From: Ulvibacterium sp.
GTDB taxonomy: Bacteria; Bacteroidota; Bacteroidia; Flavobacteriales; Flavobacteriaceae
NCBI RefSeq assembly: GCF_028285715.1
Contig: NZ_JANQOO010000035.1
Coordinates: 434,001-498,000 of the forward strand
Length of the DNA stretch: 64,000 bases
Direction of reading: 5' to 3'
Part shown: positions 55,038 to 63,939 of the stretch, piece by piece
How positions within the stretch are numbered: position 1 is the stretch's first letter
Layout of the letters: the number at the start of each line of letters is the position of its first letter
Program-made: the position numbers and the translations under genes
Notes under the pieces: model-generated
Database searches by the model: none
The model's input: only the letters and a program-made list of their open reading frames with translations
Told to the model about the DNA's origin: nothing

Positions 55038-56956
55038 GGAAAGTATTTTTGGATGAGTACTTCAACCAATAAAAATAGCATTGCTAAAATAACAAACCAT
55101 TTCCAAAGCTCTGTTACGCTGTTGTCTTTTTCCATTGTATCGAAAAAAGAACGTACGGAATAGGTATCGGAACTTTTGCCGAAGGCTTTCAAATCTAGAT
55201 AATTCAGTTCACTTTCCACCCTTCCATAGTTAAAACTAATATGCTTTATAGTCTCACCATTTTTATGGATTCGATAGATTCCGTCTGTTTTGGGGTTTTC
55301 TTGAAACAATATGGAGACTTTGTTGGCGGATGATCTTTGTAGGGGTATAAACTCGTAGTTGCTCTTGGAAACTTTTAAGATTTCATCTTTTTGTAGGACC
55401 AAGGGGATATCTACCTGTATCTGCTCGTCCATGCGCATATAGAGTTCAGCCAGTTTTAAGCTGTTATTTCCCATATTATAGAGTGTGGGCACAATTAGGG
55501 GAGAATTCCTAAAGTTGGAGTTTTCGGAAGCGATGGATGCGGCGAAGAAGAAAGCGCCGCCTCTGCCAAATAAAAATGGCGTATTGTCCTCAAAGCTCAG
55601 AATGTGTGGACCTAACGTATTAATTTTATAGAATGAACTTACTTTTGGGTATTGAAAATTGGTGGCATCCTTTTCAAATACATTTCGGTATAATGGATGG
55701 GAAAAAGAAATTGTGGTAATGTTCCGGGGCAAATTGATTTTCTGGCCATAATTGGTAGAGAAGTAACCCATGGACAACAGGTTGTAGGAATCCAAGTCCA
55801 TGTCAGGGGCCGGGATTACGGTCAACCATCCGCCGTTATCGGTAAACGCTCGTAAACCTGTGGATAGTGCAGACGGGATTTCTGTTATTTCATTGAGGAC
55901 GATCAAATTTTGTGCTTCCAAAATACTATAATCCAAGGTCCTCAAAGTAGCGGATGTAAAAGCAAACTCATCATCCGTATAAATACGTTCCAAAAACTGG
56001 CTGTCCCCGGGACCAATGGCCAGAACTTTTATTTTTTCTTTTTTATCGATGTTGAAGAAGAGCTGGTTGTCATAGATAAGACCGGAATCCACAATTTCCA
56101 ACTTTCCTTCTATAATCTCATTGTTGCCTATGGTAAAGTTTACTGTGGCCTGGCCATTGTCATCGAATAGCGCAGCTGTTTTTGCCACAAGCTCACCTTT
56201 GTTAAAGAAGGAAACGGGAATATCCTTGGTTTCCTTATCCGCGGTAAGTGTTGCCACTAGCTCCAGATTCTCGGAACCCTCATTTGCCACATATATCGAA
56301 TCCAAGGATACATTCTTTACATTGTCCGGCAACGTTTGTATCCAGGATGTTGTGGTATTGCCGAGGGAATCTAGACTGGACGATGCCATTCTTTGTTGAA
56401 AATCCGAAATAAGAATGGTGTTCTGGACGGTTTCCCCACCGGGTTGGAAAAAAGCCCCGGCCTTTAGGAAAATTTCATCCAACTGAAGCTGTTTTGGCGA
56501 ATAGGTACTGGTCAATAAATCATTTTGGATGGCAGATATTGTTGCGTTCTCAAAGACCTTTTCATTGGTAAAAAGTGTAATGCTATACTCTTCCGGGATC
56601 GATTTAATCAATTCTTGTACGGCATTGTTCAATAGGGAATTTCCATCCTTTTTGGCCTGCATACTAAAGGAATCGTCCAAATAAATGACGATTTCCTTTT
56701 TTAGGAATGCGGTCTTTTTTGCGAAAAAGGGTTGTGCAAAGGCCAAAATCAAAGCAATGAAAAGCAATAGTCGGGTAAGGAGCAACAACCATTTTTTCAG
56801 CGTCCTACTTTTACGGGATTTGGCTACTACCCGGCGCAAAAGTTTTACATTGGTAAAAGGTGTTTTTTTAAACCTGCGTAGCTGAAGAAGGTGGATGAAA
56901 ATTGGAATCAGTAGTAAAAATAGGGCCCAAAGGAGTTCTGGAAACTTAAACTGCAT
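55034..56956 (-). CDS. BatA-domain/VWA membrane protein
   Basis: 640-residue inner-membrane protein. N-terminal BatA domain with two helices (FPELLWALFLLLIPIFIHLLQLRRFKKTPF and LLLLTRLLLFIALILAFAQPFF), then a von Willebrand factor A-like domain from about residue 90 with YLDDSFSMQAKKDG (the MIDAS D-x-S-x-S) and a C-terminal helix. Related proteins belong to the Bat (aerotolerance) group, though a batB/batD/batE neighbourhood is not present. It heads the minus-strand operon BatA - pseudo-dihydroorotase - two DUF4870-like - esterase. Confidence 0.87.
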   Translation of the reverse strand: MQFKFPELLWALFLLLIPIFIHLLQLRRFKKTPFTNVKLLRRVVAKSRKSRTLKKWLLLLTRLLLFIALILAFAQPFFAKKTAFLKKEIVIYLDDSFSMQAKKDGNSLLNNAVQELIKSIPEEYSITLFTNEKVFENATISAIQNDLLTSTYSPKQLQLDEIFLKAGAFFQPGGETVQNTILISDFQQRMASSSLDSLGNTTTSWIQTLPDNVKNVSLDSIYVANEGSENLELVATLTADKETKDIPVSFFNKGELVAKTAALFDDNGQATVNFTIGNNEIIEGKLEIVDSGLIYDNQLFFNIDKKEKIKVLAIGPGDSQFLERIYTDDEFAFTSATLRTLDYSILEAQNLIVLNEITEIPSALSTGLRAFTDNGGWLTVIPAPDMDLDSYNLLSMGYFSTNYGQKINLPRNITTISFSHPLYRNVFEKDATNFQYPKVSSFYKINTLGPHILSFEDNTPFLFGRGGAFFFAASIASENSNFRNSPLIVPTLYNMGNNSLKLAELYMRMDEQIQVDIPLVLQKDEILKVSKSNYEFIPLQRSSANKVSILFQENPKTDGIYRIHKNGETIKHISFNYGRVESELNYLDLKAFGKSSDTYSVRSFFDTMEKDNSVTELWKWFVILAMLFLLVEVLIQKYFP

Positions 56957-57091
56957 TCCTTAATTTGATTTGGCAAATATAATGAATCCAAGGTTTAAAA
57001 ATCAAAGTTTAAGTTTTATTTAAATCTGTATTTCTATGATGAAACTGCTCCACTAGGAGAATCGTATGCGTTCTTTCGATTGAGGGAATTC

Positions 57092-58099
57092 CTAACAGAA
57101 GAAGAAGTAATCGGACCCACTTTTTTGACCTAAACCCAAAAAATAGTCCCTGATCATTTTTTGTGCTTCTTCATTGGCAACCGTAACAATACTTTGGGGG
57201 TTTTTTAAATGTTGTAATGCCGTATAACGTAACATTTTCTGCCCGTAGATCGTTTTCCCTATTTTCTTGGGATTGTCACAAAGCCAAGAAAAATTGACTT
57301 TTCGCCCTAAAAGACCTTTGGCAATTTCCTTGCCTTTATGGCCTGCGCCCCATATGGTCAACGGGCGATCGGCATCATACTCTAGTTTTATAAAATAGTG
57401 CAATTTGATTTCCAGAAAGTAATTTTGGGCATAATGCTCACTGGTTCGGGAAGTCCGGCTATCGTAATCACGCCAATAATGCAAAACCTGATTACAGGGA
57501 ATACACTTCAGCCCTTTTTCATAAAACCGGAAGGTAAGATCATAATCCTCCGGATATCGGTTCGGTTCAAAGGCGCCACAGGCATCCAAATCTTCGCGAT
57601 ACACCATCCAACAGGGAGAGGGTATTACACATTCCTTATAGATTTCGGAGTAATTGCTGCCTTTTAAGGTAAGGCCATTAAGCCATTTTTCATAACGTTC
57701 GTAACCATCGCTGATACCTCTATCTGAAAAATAGCGTACCTGTCCGACCGCCAGGTGTCCTTTTCCGCTATTGACCAGAGATTGTACAAATACCTGAAGT
57801 TTATTAGGGCACATAACATCATCGGAATCCATTCGGGTTATCAATGCGCCATGACTTTCGGTATAGGCCGTTCGCAAGGCTTCAATGATACCTTTGCCCT
57901 TGTTCTGAAGGACCTTGAACCGCGAATCCTTTTGTACATATGCATTTACTACTTGCCGACTGTCATCCGTAGAATGGTCGTCTACGGCCAAAACCTCCCA
58001 TTGTGTATAGTGCTGCTTCAAAATTGAATCTAGGCATTCGGAAAGAAAGCAGGCCGTGTTTTTAAATGGAATCAATATGCTCACCAAAGGATGCTGCAT
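57092..58099 (-). CDS. Glycosyltransferase family 2
   Basis: 335-residue GT-A glycosyltransferase: PLVSILIPFKNTACFLSECL, the VDDHSTDDS nucleotide-binding stretch, and the metal-binding MDSDD motif (ITRMDSDDVM), then PEDYDLTFRFYEKG with the catalytic E/D. Usual length for this family. The C-terminus has an additional Rossmann-like segment (LTIWGAGHKGKEIAKGLLGRKVNF), which resembles a nucleotide/sugar-binding module and is unusual for a simple GT2. The ATG at 58099 starts MQHPLVSILIPF, preferred over the frame's first Met at 58117. Confidence 0.88.
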   Translation of the reverse strand: MQHPLVSILIPFKNTACFLSECLDSILKQHYTQWEVLAVDDHSTDDSRQVVNAYVQKDSRFKVLQNKGKGIIEALRTAYTESHGALITRMDSDDVMCPNKLQVFVQSLVNSGKGHLAVGQVRYFSDRGISDGYERYEKWLNGLTLKGSNYSEIYKECVIPSPCWMVYREDLDACGAFEPNRYPEDYDLTFRFYEKGLKCIPCNQVLHYWRDYDSRTSRTSEHYAQNYFLEIKLHYFIKLEYDADRPLTIWGAGHKGKEIAKGLLGRKVNFSWLCDNPKKIGKTIYGQKMLRYTALQHLKNPQSIVTVANEEAQKMIRDYFLGLGQKSGSDYFFFC

Positions 58100-58136
58100 G
58101 GGATGCAATTTATACAAAATCCTTTTAGGGGTTCAT

Positions 58137-58550
58137 TTATGGGAAGGGGAGAAGGTCCGGTTGCAAAAATTGGGCTTTGGCTTTTTGGGATGTCAAAATT
58201 TTGATGCTGTAATGGCGATTTAAAAGTTCTTTGAATGCCGTTTTTAGCTTGGGGAATTCCTGAATAAAAGATTTGAAATCCCTTGATTCTGATTTACCTA
58301 TAAAATGACCAACTACTTTTATCGAGGCAATGGTAATCGTTTTATGAAAGGTATCGCCACCACCATGCAACTTGTCAAATTGTTCTATTTCACAACCGAT
58401 TTTCTCTGCCGCTTCTTTCTCCCCATATTTTTTTATGTACATCCACGCCAACCTTAGATGTGCCTCATGGGTAAAAAGGGTAGGAGGTAGCTCCCCTTTT
58501 TCAAAACTAATTTCGAACATCGTATCATTGAGCTGAAAATGATTTACCAT
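58137..58550 (-). CDS. Small conserved protein with HEAHLR motif, unknown function
   Basis: 137-residue cytosolic protein of no assigned function. A short N-terminus is followed by LPPTLFTHEAHLRLAWMYIKKYG, a helical motif that I recall from a small family in several phyla, and ends KAKAQFLQPDLLPFP. The H-x-x-H pair could bind metal. The alternative start is the ATG at 58520 (MFEISFEK). It is upstream of the GT2 gene in the same direction (37-base gap). Confidence 0.7.
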   Translation of the reverse strand: MVNHFQLNDTMFEISFEKGELPPTLFTHEAHLRLAWMYIKKYGEKEAAEKIGCEIEQFDKLHGGGDTFHKTITIASIKVVGHFIGKSESRDFKSFIQEFPKLKTAFKELLNRHYSIKILTSQKAKAQFLQPDLLPFP

Positions 58551-58608
58551 AGTTTGTTCTGTTGATGATTCGATTTTGAATAGGACATGATTACGTATTT
58601 TTCTTTTC

Positions 58609-59541
58609 TTATGGATTCTTTAGTGCAATGCTCCGAGTTAGGGCGTTACGACCAGTATGATTCTTAAGGACATAGTGCATTCTTGCAATTTGATCATGGG
58701 TAAATATATTCATTACGTCATCGTGCGTATAGTTCATATAGTTTCCTATCATTACGGTTTCCCCATTACAACCTTTGAATGCTTCACGACCAAAGACTTC
58801 CCGATCCACTGCCGGGGTATCATCACAATAGTCGTTCAAAGCACAATCCTTGGCGCCCCAGGTGTGCAATAGTCCCAGGTAGTGACCCATTTCATGGGTC
58901 AAGGTACGTCCATATCTGGCATGGCAATCGATATTAGACTCCCCAAAATGAATCCAATTGACCAAGATGCCCTCGGCATCGTTAGGGCCGGGCAACGCTA
59001 AATGTTCAGTTCCCGGAAGGTCGGTCTTTGGCCCTGTGGCATTCCCTAAAACCATACATTCCGTGGATTCGGGTAATGGGGTAGTCCAAATGTTGATATA
59101 TTGGCTTGGGTTCCAATAGGCGTATTGTGCATAATGGGTTTGATTGTATCCTAATTCGCGAGTTTTGATTTGCGTGGTATCGATTCTATTTACACCGTTT
59201 GTAGGTTTACCTTCCGGGGTCTGTTTGGCCAAAACAAATTCAATTTTTGTATCTCCCCCGTCTGGATCGTTGTTGTGACCCCTGGATCCTTCCTTTCTTC
59301 TGAAATCTTCGTTAAGTATTTCTATCTGTCTAACAATACGTTCCAAGGAAAGGTTGGGACCCGTGCCTAGCGGTTCGCCGGAATGGACCACATGGATTAC
59401 CAATGGAAGAAATACAATATCCTCTCCAGGTTCCGGTATTTCTGGAGTTGTCATAGCGCTATCCTTAGTACAAGAAGAAGTTAAAATCCAGATGCAAAGC
59501 GCTATTTGCAACTGGATTTTTTTACTTGCTAGCAGCCCCAT
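58609..59541 (-). CDS. Secreted M43-type zinc metalloprotease lipoprotein
   Basis: 310-residue protease of the pappalysin/cytophagalysin (M43) group. Signal region MGLLASKKIQLQIALCIWIL ends in TSSC, a likely lipobox. The zinc site HEMGHYLGLLH and the Met-turn in IGNYMNYTHDDV are clear; several cysteines (KDCALNDYCDD) suggest disulfides. The start at ATG 59541 follows the stop of the upstream sterol-desaturase gene; the long open frame to 59751 adds 70 residues that overlap that gene and lack any signal at the end. A calcium-dependent collagenase-like or gelatinase activity is known in the family. Confidence 0.87.
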   Translation of the reverse strand: MGLLASKKIQLQIALCIWILTSSCTKDSAMTTPEIPEPGEDIVFLPLVIHVVHSGEPLGTGPNLSLERIVRQIEILNEDFRRKEGSRGHNNDPDGGDTKIEFVLAKQTPEGKPTNGVNRIDTTQIKTRELGYNQTHYAQYAYWNPSQYINIWTTPLPESTECMVLGNATGPKTDLPGTEHLALPGPNDAEGILVNWIHFGESNIDCHARYGRTLTHEMGHYLGLLHTWGAKDCALNDYCDDTPAVDREVFGREAFKGCNGETVMIGNYMNYTHDDVMNIFTHDQIARMHYVLKNHTGRNALTRSIALKNP

Positions 59542-59548
59542 AGGTTGT

Positions 59549-60322
59549 CTAACGGGTTTTATTGACATCCTTAAATCGTACCATATCCCAAACTTTTGCC
59601 GATGCACCGTGATAGAACCCGGTCTCATGTGAATAGTCCTTTGGATTTTTAAAGGTGCCAAAGAGCATATCGAATAGGGGGATATCCGAATAGTTATAAG
59701 CATGTATCCCTTTGGCATGGTGCACGGTATGTGCTTCCGGTCTTTGCACAATATACCCCAACCAGGTGGGGGTCTTTATATTGCTATGTTGAAAAATACC
59801 CAAGAAAGTAGTAATCAAGATAAACAAAGTCGTTGCCTCAGGGGTAAAACCGGCTATTACCACTAGGCAGAGACTGCCCAAAAAGGTAAACCCGATCATA
59901 TCCATTGGGCTAAAATAAAATGCGCCATAACTATCCATTCGCTCTGCGCTGTGGTGCATTTGATGAAATATTTTCCAAAGTAAGGAATTCTTGTGCATAC
60001 CTCTATGCCAAACATAAAGCCCAAATTCATAGATCATTACACCTACGAAGGCGCCCCAAACCGTGCCAAGGGCGGTCAGGTCAAAAACTTGGTATTCGAT
60101 CAAGTAGGCGTCCCAAATCAAAGGCAGGTATGAGGACAAGTAGAAGAATATGGCAAAAGAGGTTAGGCCCCTAAGCTTCCAATACTTCATGTGAGGTAGT
60201 TTTCTGGCCGGAAAAATAGCTTCCCAAAGCATTAATGCACCGTACATACCCAACACAATAAGTGAAATGGGATCAATAAGGATTTCCCATGGGGTGGGCA
60301 TGTTTTTTAAAATAGTTTCCAT
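59549..60322 (-). CDS. Sterol-desaturase/fatty acid hydroxylase-family membrane protein
   Basis: 257-residue integral membrane di-iron oxygenase. The histidine clusters are visible: HRGMHKN, HQMHHSAERMD and HTVHHAKGIHAYN, together with HSNIKTPTW, giving the set expected for two iron ions. Five or so membrane segments. In bacteria such proteins hydroxylate sphingoid bases, fatty acids, sterols or carotenoids. With a candidate sulfonolipid pathway elsewhere in the window a role in lipid hydroxylation can be imagined, but the genes are 27 kb apart. Confidence 0.88.
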   Translation of the reverse strand: METILKNMPTPWEILIDPISLIVLGMYGALMLWEAIFPARKLPHMKYWKLRGLTSFAIFFYLSSYLPLIWDAYLIEYQVFDLTALGTVWGAFVGVMIYEFGLYVWHRGMHKNSLLWKIFHQMHHSAERMDSYGAFYFSPMDMIGFTFLGSLCLVVIAGFTPEATTLFILITTFLGIFQHSNIKTPTWLGYIVQRPEAHTVHHAKGIHAYNYSDIPLFDMLFGTFKNPKDYSHETGFYHGASAKVWDMVRFKDVNKTR

Positions 60323-60399
60323 TTGTTTGTTTTTAATAGGGTTACATGGTATAAGGCAAAAGTTTTTACCTTACAATGTAAGTTTTGAGTGTAAGTGGC

Positions 60400-62346
60400 T
60401 TAAATGGACCAACTATGGGCAGATTCCGGGACGTAGCTACAAAATGTTCCTGTCTTTATGGAATTTGAGAGATGTTTCCCCAGTTGTGGATTGGCTTTTT
60501 CAATTTTTTTAATGGTACTGCGAATCCGCCAAGTAACGGCGGACCTAGCCTTTTCTAGGGAAGATCCTATTTTTCGTGCCTTTCCCCCTGTACCCATGGC
60601 TTTGGAAAAATGGGCCAATAGAGATTCATATTCCTCGCGGATTTCAATATACGACTCATTGTTCCCGACATCTTCCGCTTCTCCCATCTGCGATTGTAGC
60701 TCGAGGATTCTTTCTTTATATGCCTCAATTGATTTCTTATCCAATGTAGTACTACCCGTACTATCCAAAAGGGTACCCATTAATTCGGTGCAATGGATTT
60801 GTCTTTCAGGCTCTTGTAATAGCTTTGCGATATCGTGAAGTCCCTTGGCATCCTTAAGAATAATGGACTGGTTTGCATATTCAAGATTCCACAGCTCTCC
60901 GTTATGTACAAAACTTCCAGTAGTAATTTGTTCCGGGGATCGGGACTCTCGTGGAATGGAAGTGTTTTTGTCCATAAACCTCCAGAACGGTTCCAAATGA
61001 GACTTTCCCTTATATGGATTAACCGTTATTTGCCAGTCCAGGGCCTCCTTGTCCGTGGCCTGTTTTCCACTATTGATATTTTTGATAAAGAGCACCAGAT
61101 ATTTTTGCCAATAGTGGTGCATTTTATCCCATTCGCCAAGGTGATAATATGCGGCTGCCATATAGGCCGAAAAATCGGTCCAAACTGAAGCGTCCTTTAC
61201 TTTTTCGCCTAAGGCTACGGACTTTTTAAAATCGCCCAATTCAAAATAAATAAAAGAGCCATAGGGGAAATATATCTCCGGATGTAGTGGATTCAAGGTC
61301 TTGGCCCTAAGGTATAATTGTTCACCCTCATTGGTATGGCCCAAGTAGACCAAATAAAAAGCAATTTGGATCAGATTATCGGCATCGTTGGGGTTCATTC
61401 TAAGGGATTTCCTTAGAAAAAGTTCGGATTTGTCATAATCCCCCAAATACAAATAAGTCCTTCCTAGGACGGTAAGTGAAATGTAATCGTTCTCATCCAG
61501 TTCTATGGCCTTTAGTGCAAATTCATGCGCTCCTTTCTGACTTACTTCCCAACGATCCCAGAGTTGGCAGCTCCATTCATTAAAATAGGATAAGGAAATT
61601 CCGGAGTAGGCCCTGGCAAAACCTGGGTCTATGCGCAACGCAGCCTCAAAGTGCTTGCGGGCGGCATCATCGCTTTCAACGGTACCTTTTTTCAGGAGAT
61701 GTTTTCCCAAAAGCCAATTTTCATACGCGGCCAAATCGACGGAAGATTTCTTGTACGAGTAGGAAAGCAGGTCATGGTCTATCTGTCGTTGCAGTACACT
61801 TACCATTTGTTGGGTTATGGCATCCTGGGTACTTAAAATTGACTCCAAGGTCTCATCATGGTTTCCAGCAAAAATCACTTTATTATCCCGTGTTCTGATC
61901 AGTTGTACACCAATTCGGAATTCATCGCCCAAAGGCCTAAAAGTACCGGTAATGATATAATCCGCCCCTAAACGCGATATGGCCCCTATATCAGTGGCAT
62001 CTGCTATAAGTTGTGTGGAATATTGGGAAATCACCGAAAGACCTATGAATTTCGAAAAATTGATAATAAGATCTTCGGTGAGCCCATTAATAATGGGGCT
62101 CATGTCTTGGATATCTCCCAAAAATCGAAAAGGCAGTACGGCAATGGTCGTTTCTTTGTGGCCTATTAATTCCACGATTTCTAGGTTATTGATTAAAATT
62201 CGGATGCCCAGGAAATTTAAAGATACAAAAATGAACCGCTTTTGACGGATTTGGGCATGAGTTGAATTAGAGATACACCTAGCCTGTTTTGGTTGCCTAA
62301 AATTCTGGATTTTCTGATTGTGCGGGCTGATTATATGACAGGTCAA
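60400..62346 (-). CDS. FlgO-like plus TPR plus C-terminal conserved domain protein, start uncertain
   Basis: Long frame of up to 648 codons. Residues about 65-185 resemble the FlgO/adenylate-cyclase-associated domain (TIAVLPFRFLGD, GLTEDLIINFSKFIGLSVIS, GADYIITGTFRP, VQLIRTRDNKVIFAG). About 200-430 are TPR repeats (ALRIDPGFARAYSGI, LRMNPNDADNLIQIA, KTLNPLHPEIYFPYG). The last 170 residues form a domain (LEYANQSIILKDAKGLHDIA ... KARSAVTWRIRSTIKKIE) found at the end of diverse signalling proteins. No ATG precedes the FlgO-like block: the frame starts with TTG at 62346, and a GTG at 62175 is the better start. Proteins of this type usually have a catalytic or HTH domain in front, so the gene may be truncated. 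Confidence 0.72.
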   Translation of the reverse strand: MTCHIISPHNQKIQNFRQPKQARCISNSTHAQIRQKRFIFVSLNFLGIRILINNLEIVELIGHKETTIAVLPFRFLGDIQDMSPIINGLTEDLIINFSKFIGLSVISQYSTQLIADATDIGAISRLGADYIITGTFRPLGDEFRIGVQLIRTRDNKVIFAGNHDETLESILSTQDAITQQMVSVLQRQIDHDLLSYSYKKSSVDLAAYENWLLGKHLLKKGTVESDDAARKHFEAALRIDPGFARAYSGISLSYFNEWSCQLWDRWEVSQKGAHEFALKAIELDENDYISLTVLGRTYLYLGDYDKSELFLRKSLRMNPNDADNLIQIAFYLVYLGHTNEGEQLYLRAKTLNPLHPEIYFPYGSFIYFELGDFKKSVALGEKVKDASVWTDFSAYMAAAYYHLGEWDKMHHYWQKYLVLFIKNINSGKQATDKEALDWQITVNPYKGKSHLEPFWRFMDKNTSIPRESRSPEQITTGSFVHNGELWNLEYANQSIILKDAKGLHDIAKLLQEPERQIHCTELMGTLLDSTGSTTLDKKSIEAYKERILELQSQMGEAEDVGNNESYIEIREEYESLLAHFSKAMGTGGKARKIGSSLEKARSAVTWRIRSTIKKIEKANPQLGKHLSNSIKTGTFCSYVPESAHSWSI

Positions 62347-62406
62347 AATCTGGATAGGGATTTAAATAATAAAGGAACAAACCTTTAAAGAACGAAAAAA
62401 GGTTTT

Positions 62407-62414
62407 TATATTTG
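62407..62414 (+). promoter_or_regulatory. Candidate -7 element for tRNA-Ser
   Basis: TATATTTG matches TAnnTTTG, 129 bases before the mature tRNA start. Distance is long for a tRNA gene but no other match was seen. Confidence 0.4.
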
Positions 62415-62543
62415 CACCCGCCTACGCAAAAGCTTTGGCGGACAGGCCTGCCTTGTGGATTAAAACCAAAACTTTGGCAGAGGCTGGAAAAAAGATAACT
62501 AGTTTAAATCAGGTTGGGGCCGGAAAAAGCTCAAATCGATTTT

Positions 62544-62628
62544 GGAGGAATGGCAGAGTGGTCGAATGCGGCAGTCTTGAAAACTGTTGAGGGTCACACC
62601 TCCGGGGGTTCGAATCCCTCTTCCTCCG
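62544..62628 (+). tRNA. tRNA-Ser (anticodon TGA)
   Basis: 85-base class II tRNA. The acceptor stem pairs GGAGGAA (62544-62550) with TTCCTCC (62621-62627), discriminator G. The anticodon loop CTTGAAA gives TGA at 62578-62580; a long variable arm (GTTGAGGGTCACACCTC region) and the T arm with GGTTCGAATCC are present. The CCA end is not encoded. It decodes UCA and probably other UCN codons. Confidence 0.95.
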
Positions 62629-62630
62629 CT
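62613..62630 (+). repeat. tRNA-Ser 3' end, first copy of a direct repeat
   Basis: AATCCCTCTTCCTCCGCT, the end of the T-arm and acceptor plus two bases. It recurs at 62779-62796 with one change (C to T). Such an arrangement is typical of integration sites of mobile elements in tRNA genes. Confidence 0.7.
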
Positions 62631-62636
62631 TAGGGC

Positions 62637-62672
62637 AAAGCTCGATTTTCGTTAAATCGAGCTTTTGTTTTT
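62637..62672 (+). terminator. Intrinsic terminator after tRNA-Ser
   Basis: AAAGCTCGATTT (62637-62648), 5-base loop, AAATCGAGCTTT (62654-62665), a 12-bp perfect stem followed by a T-rich tract. Confidence 0.85.
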
Positions 62673-62778
62673 GGTAGCGTTGAAAGGATTTTCATAAGCG
62701 GACAAAAACAAAAGATAGAAATTGCACCGCAATTTGAGTTTTATTGTCAGGTGCGGATAGTGTGGGATATTGGTAAAA

Positions 62779-62796
62779 AATCCCTCTTCCTCTGCT
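62779..62796 (+). repeat. Imperfect copy of the tRNA-Ser 3' end (att-like)
   Basis: AATCCCTCTTCCTCTGCT, 17 of 18 bases identical to 62613-62630. The 148 bases between the two copies contain the terminator but no gene. Reads as a possible remnant attachment site; no integrase gene is seen in the window. Confidence 0.55.
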
Positions 62797-63038
62797 CGAT
62801 AATGTGAAAACACATTTTAGCACAAATCGGTATTTATGTTATTTTCCAAAATGGCTTGCAACGAAGGCGGTTTCATAGCCATTTAACCTGAACTCTTATT
62901 AATTTGATTCCTTTACCTCTTCGATGATTTTGATATTTAATATAAAAAGGACTTCAATCATCGGTTTTATTCCTATTTTGGGACATATCAATGCATTTTA
63001 CATCCATATGGACAAGTTGTAGGCAAGCTGAAAAAATC
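62797..63038. other. Region between the att-like repeat and the AraC-family gene
   Basis: About 240 bases with no gene. AATGTG-AAAA-CACATT at about 62801-62816 is a small hairpin. The A/T-rich right part presumably holds the promoter of the regulator gene. Confidence 0.5.
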
Positions 63039-63836
63039 ATGAAATTCCAAACATTTAAACCTTCTAGACAACTCACAACCTTTGTAAAGTCATTTTGGAC
63101 TCTTGAGAGTGACCAACCGTATACGCATTATTCGATGGCAGACGTTTGTCCCGAGCTTTTATTTCATTTTAGAGGACAGTTTGATGAACTTCATGACAGT
63201 GGCAAAAAGGAAAAGTCATTTACGGCGGGTATTCATGGACAGACACGAATAACACGAAAATTTCAAATAAGCCAAGGGTTTGGTATTTTTGGAGTCAGTC
63301 TTTACCCTCAGGCAATTCCGCTTCTCTTTGGAATCCCAACAAAGGAAATCAGCAATTACATGCCTCACCTAAATATTCTTTTGAAAGCTGAAGGCGATGA
63401 ATTAGAAGAAAAAATAGCTACTGCTTCCGACAACTTCCGGAGGAAAAAAATTATCGAAGATTTCATTGAAACTAAACTTTCCCATTATCATAAAGAGCAA
63501 TTACCTGTCTTCAGTTGTATCAATGCCATCATAGAAAACAGGGGACGGACTAAAGTCAGGCAACTGGCAAAAGATTGTTTCATTTCCGAAAGGCAGTTTG
63601 AACGGCAGTTTCTTAAGTTTTCAGGGTTTACTCCCAAATTATTTTCGAGAATAGTTCGCTTCCAATCTGTTCTTTCCAAATACCAAGATGTTGAAAAATC
63701 GCTAACAGTAATTGCCCTTGATGCCGGATATTATGACCAGTCACACTTTGTCCATGATTTCAAAGAATTTTCCGGGCATCTTCCCAAAGATTATTTTTCC
63801 GGCAATTCTGACGTAACAAAATGGCGTAATCAATAA
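63039..63836 (+). CDS. AraC-family transcriptional regulator
   Basis: 265-residue regulator. The N-terminal sensor (about 1-150, FQTFKPSRQLTTFVKSFWTLE, DVCPELLFHFRG) resembles the DUF6597-type domain; the C-terminal part is an AraC HTH pair, with VRQLAKDCFISERQFERQFLKFSGFTPK and ALDAGYYDQSHFVHDFKEFSGHLPKDY. Start at ATG 63039; an ATG at 62991 would add 16 residues. It precedes a VOC-like gene in the same direction, a frequent pairing. The codon and base use look slightly different from the left part of the window, but this was not measured. Confidence 0.9.
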   Translation: MKFQTFKPSRQLTTFVKSFWTLESDQPYTHYSMADVCPELLFHFRGQFDELHDSGKKEKSFTAGIHGQTRITRKFQISQGFGIFGVSLYPQAIPLLFGIPTKEISNYMPHLNILLKAEGDELEEKIATASDNFRRKKIIEDFIETKLSHYHKEQLPVFSCINAIIENRGRTKVRQLAKDCFISERQFERQFLKFSGFTPKLFSRIVRFQSVLSKYQDVEKSLTVIALDAGYYDQSHFVHDFKEFSGHLPKDYFSGNSDVTKWRNQ

Positions 63837-63939
63837 TGTCGGATTTTTCCAATTTTTTGAAAGTCGGTTAGAATATTTTTGTTCTAATTGTTAAACTTAA
63901 AAAATAGATAATAAAATTCCAGAAGGATATCAAGGCGTA

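Noticed and set aside
62631-62778. Prophage or insertion sequence next to tRNA-Ser
   Set aside because: No integrase, transposase or terminal inverted repeats visible; only the short direct repeat remains.
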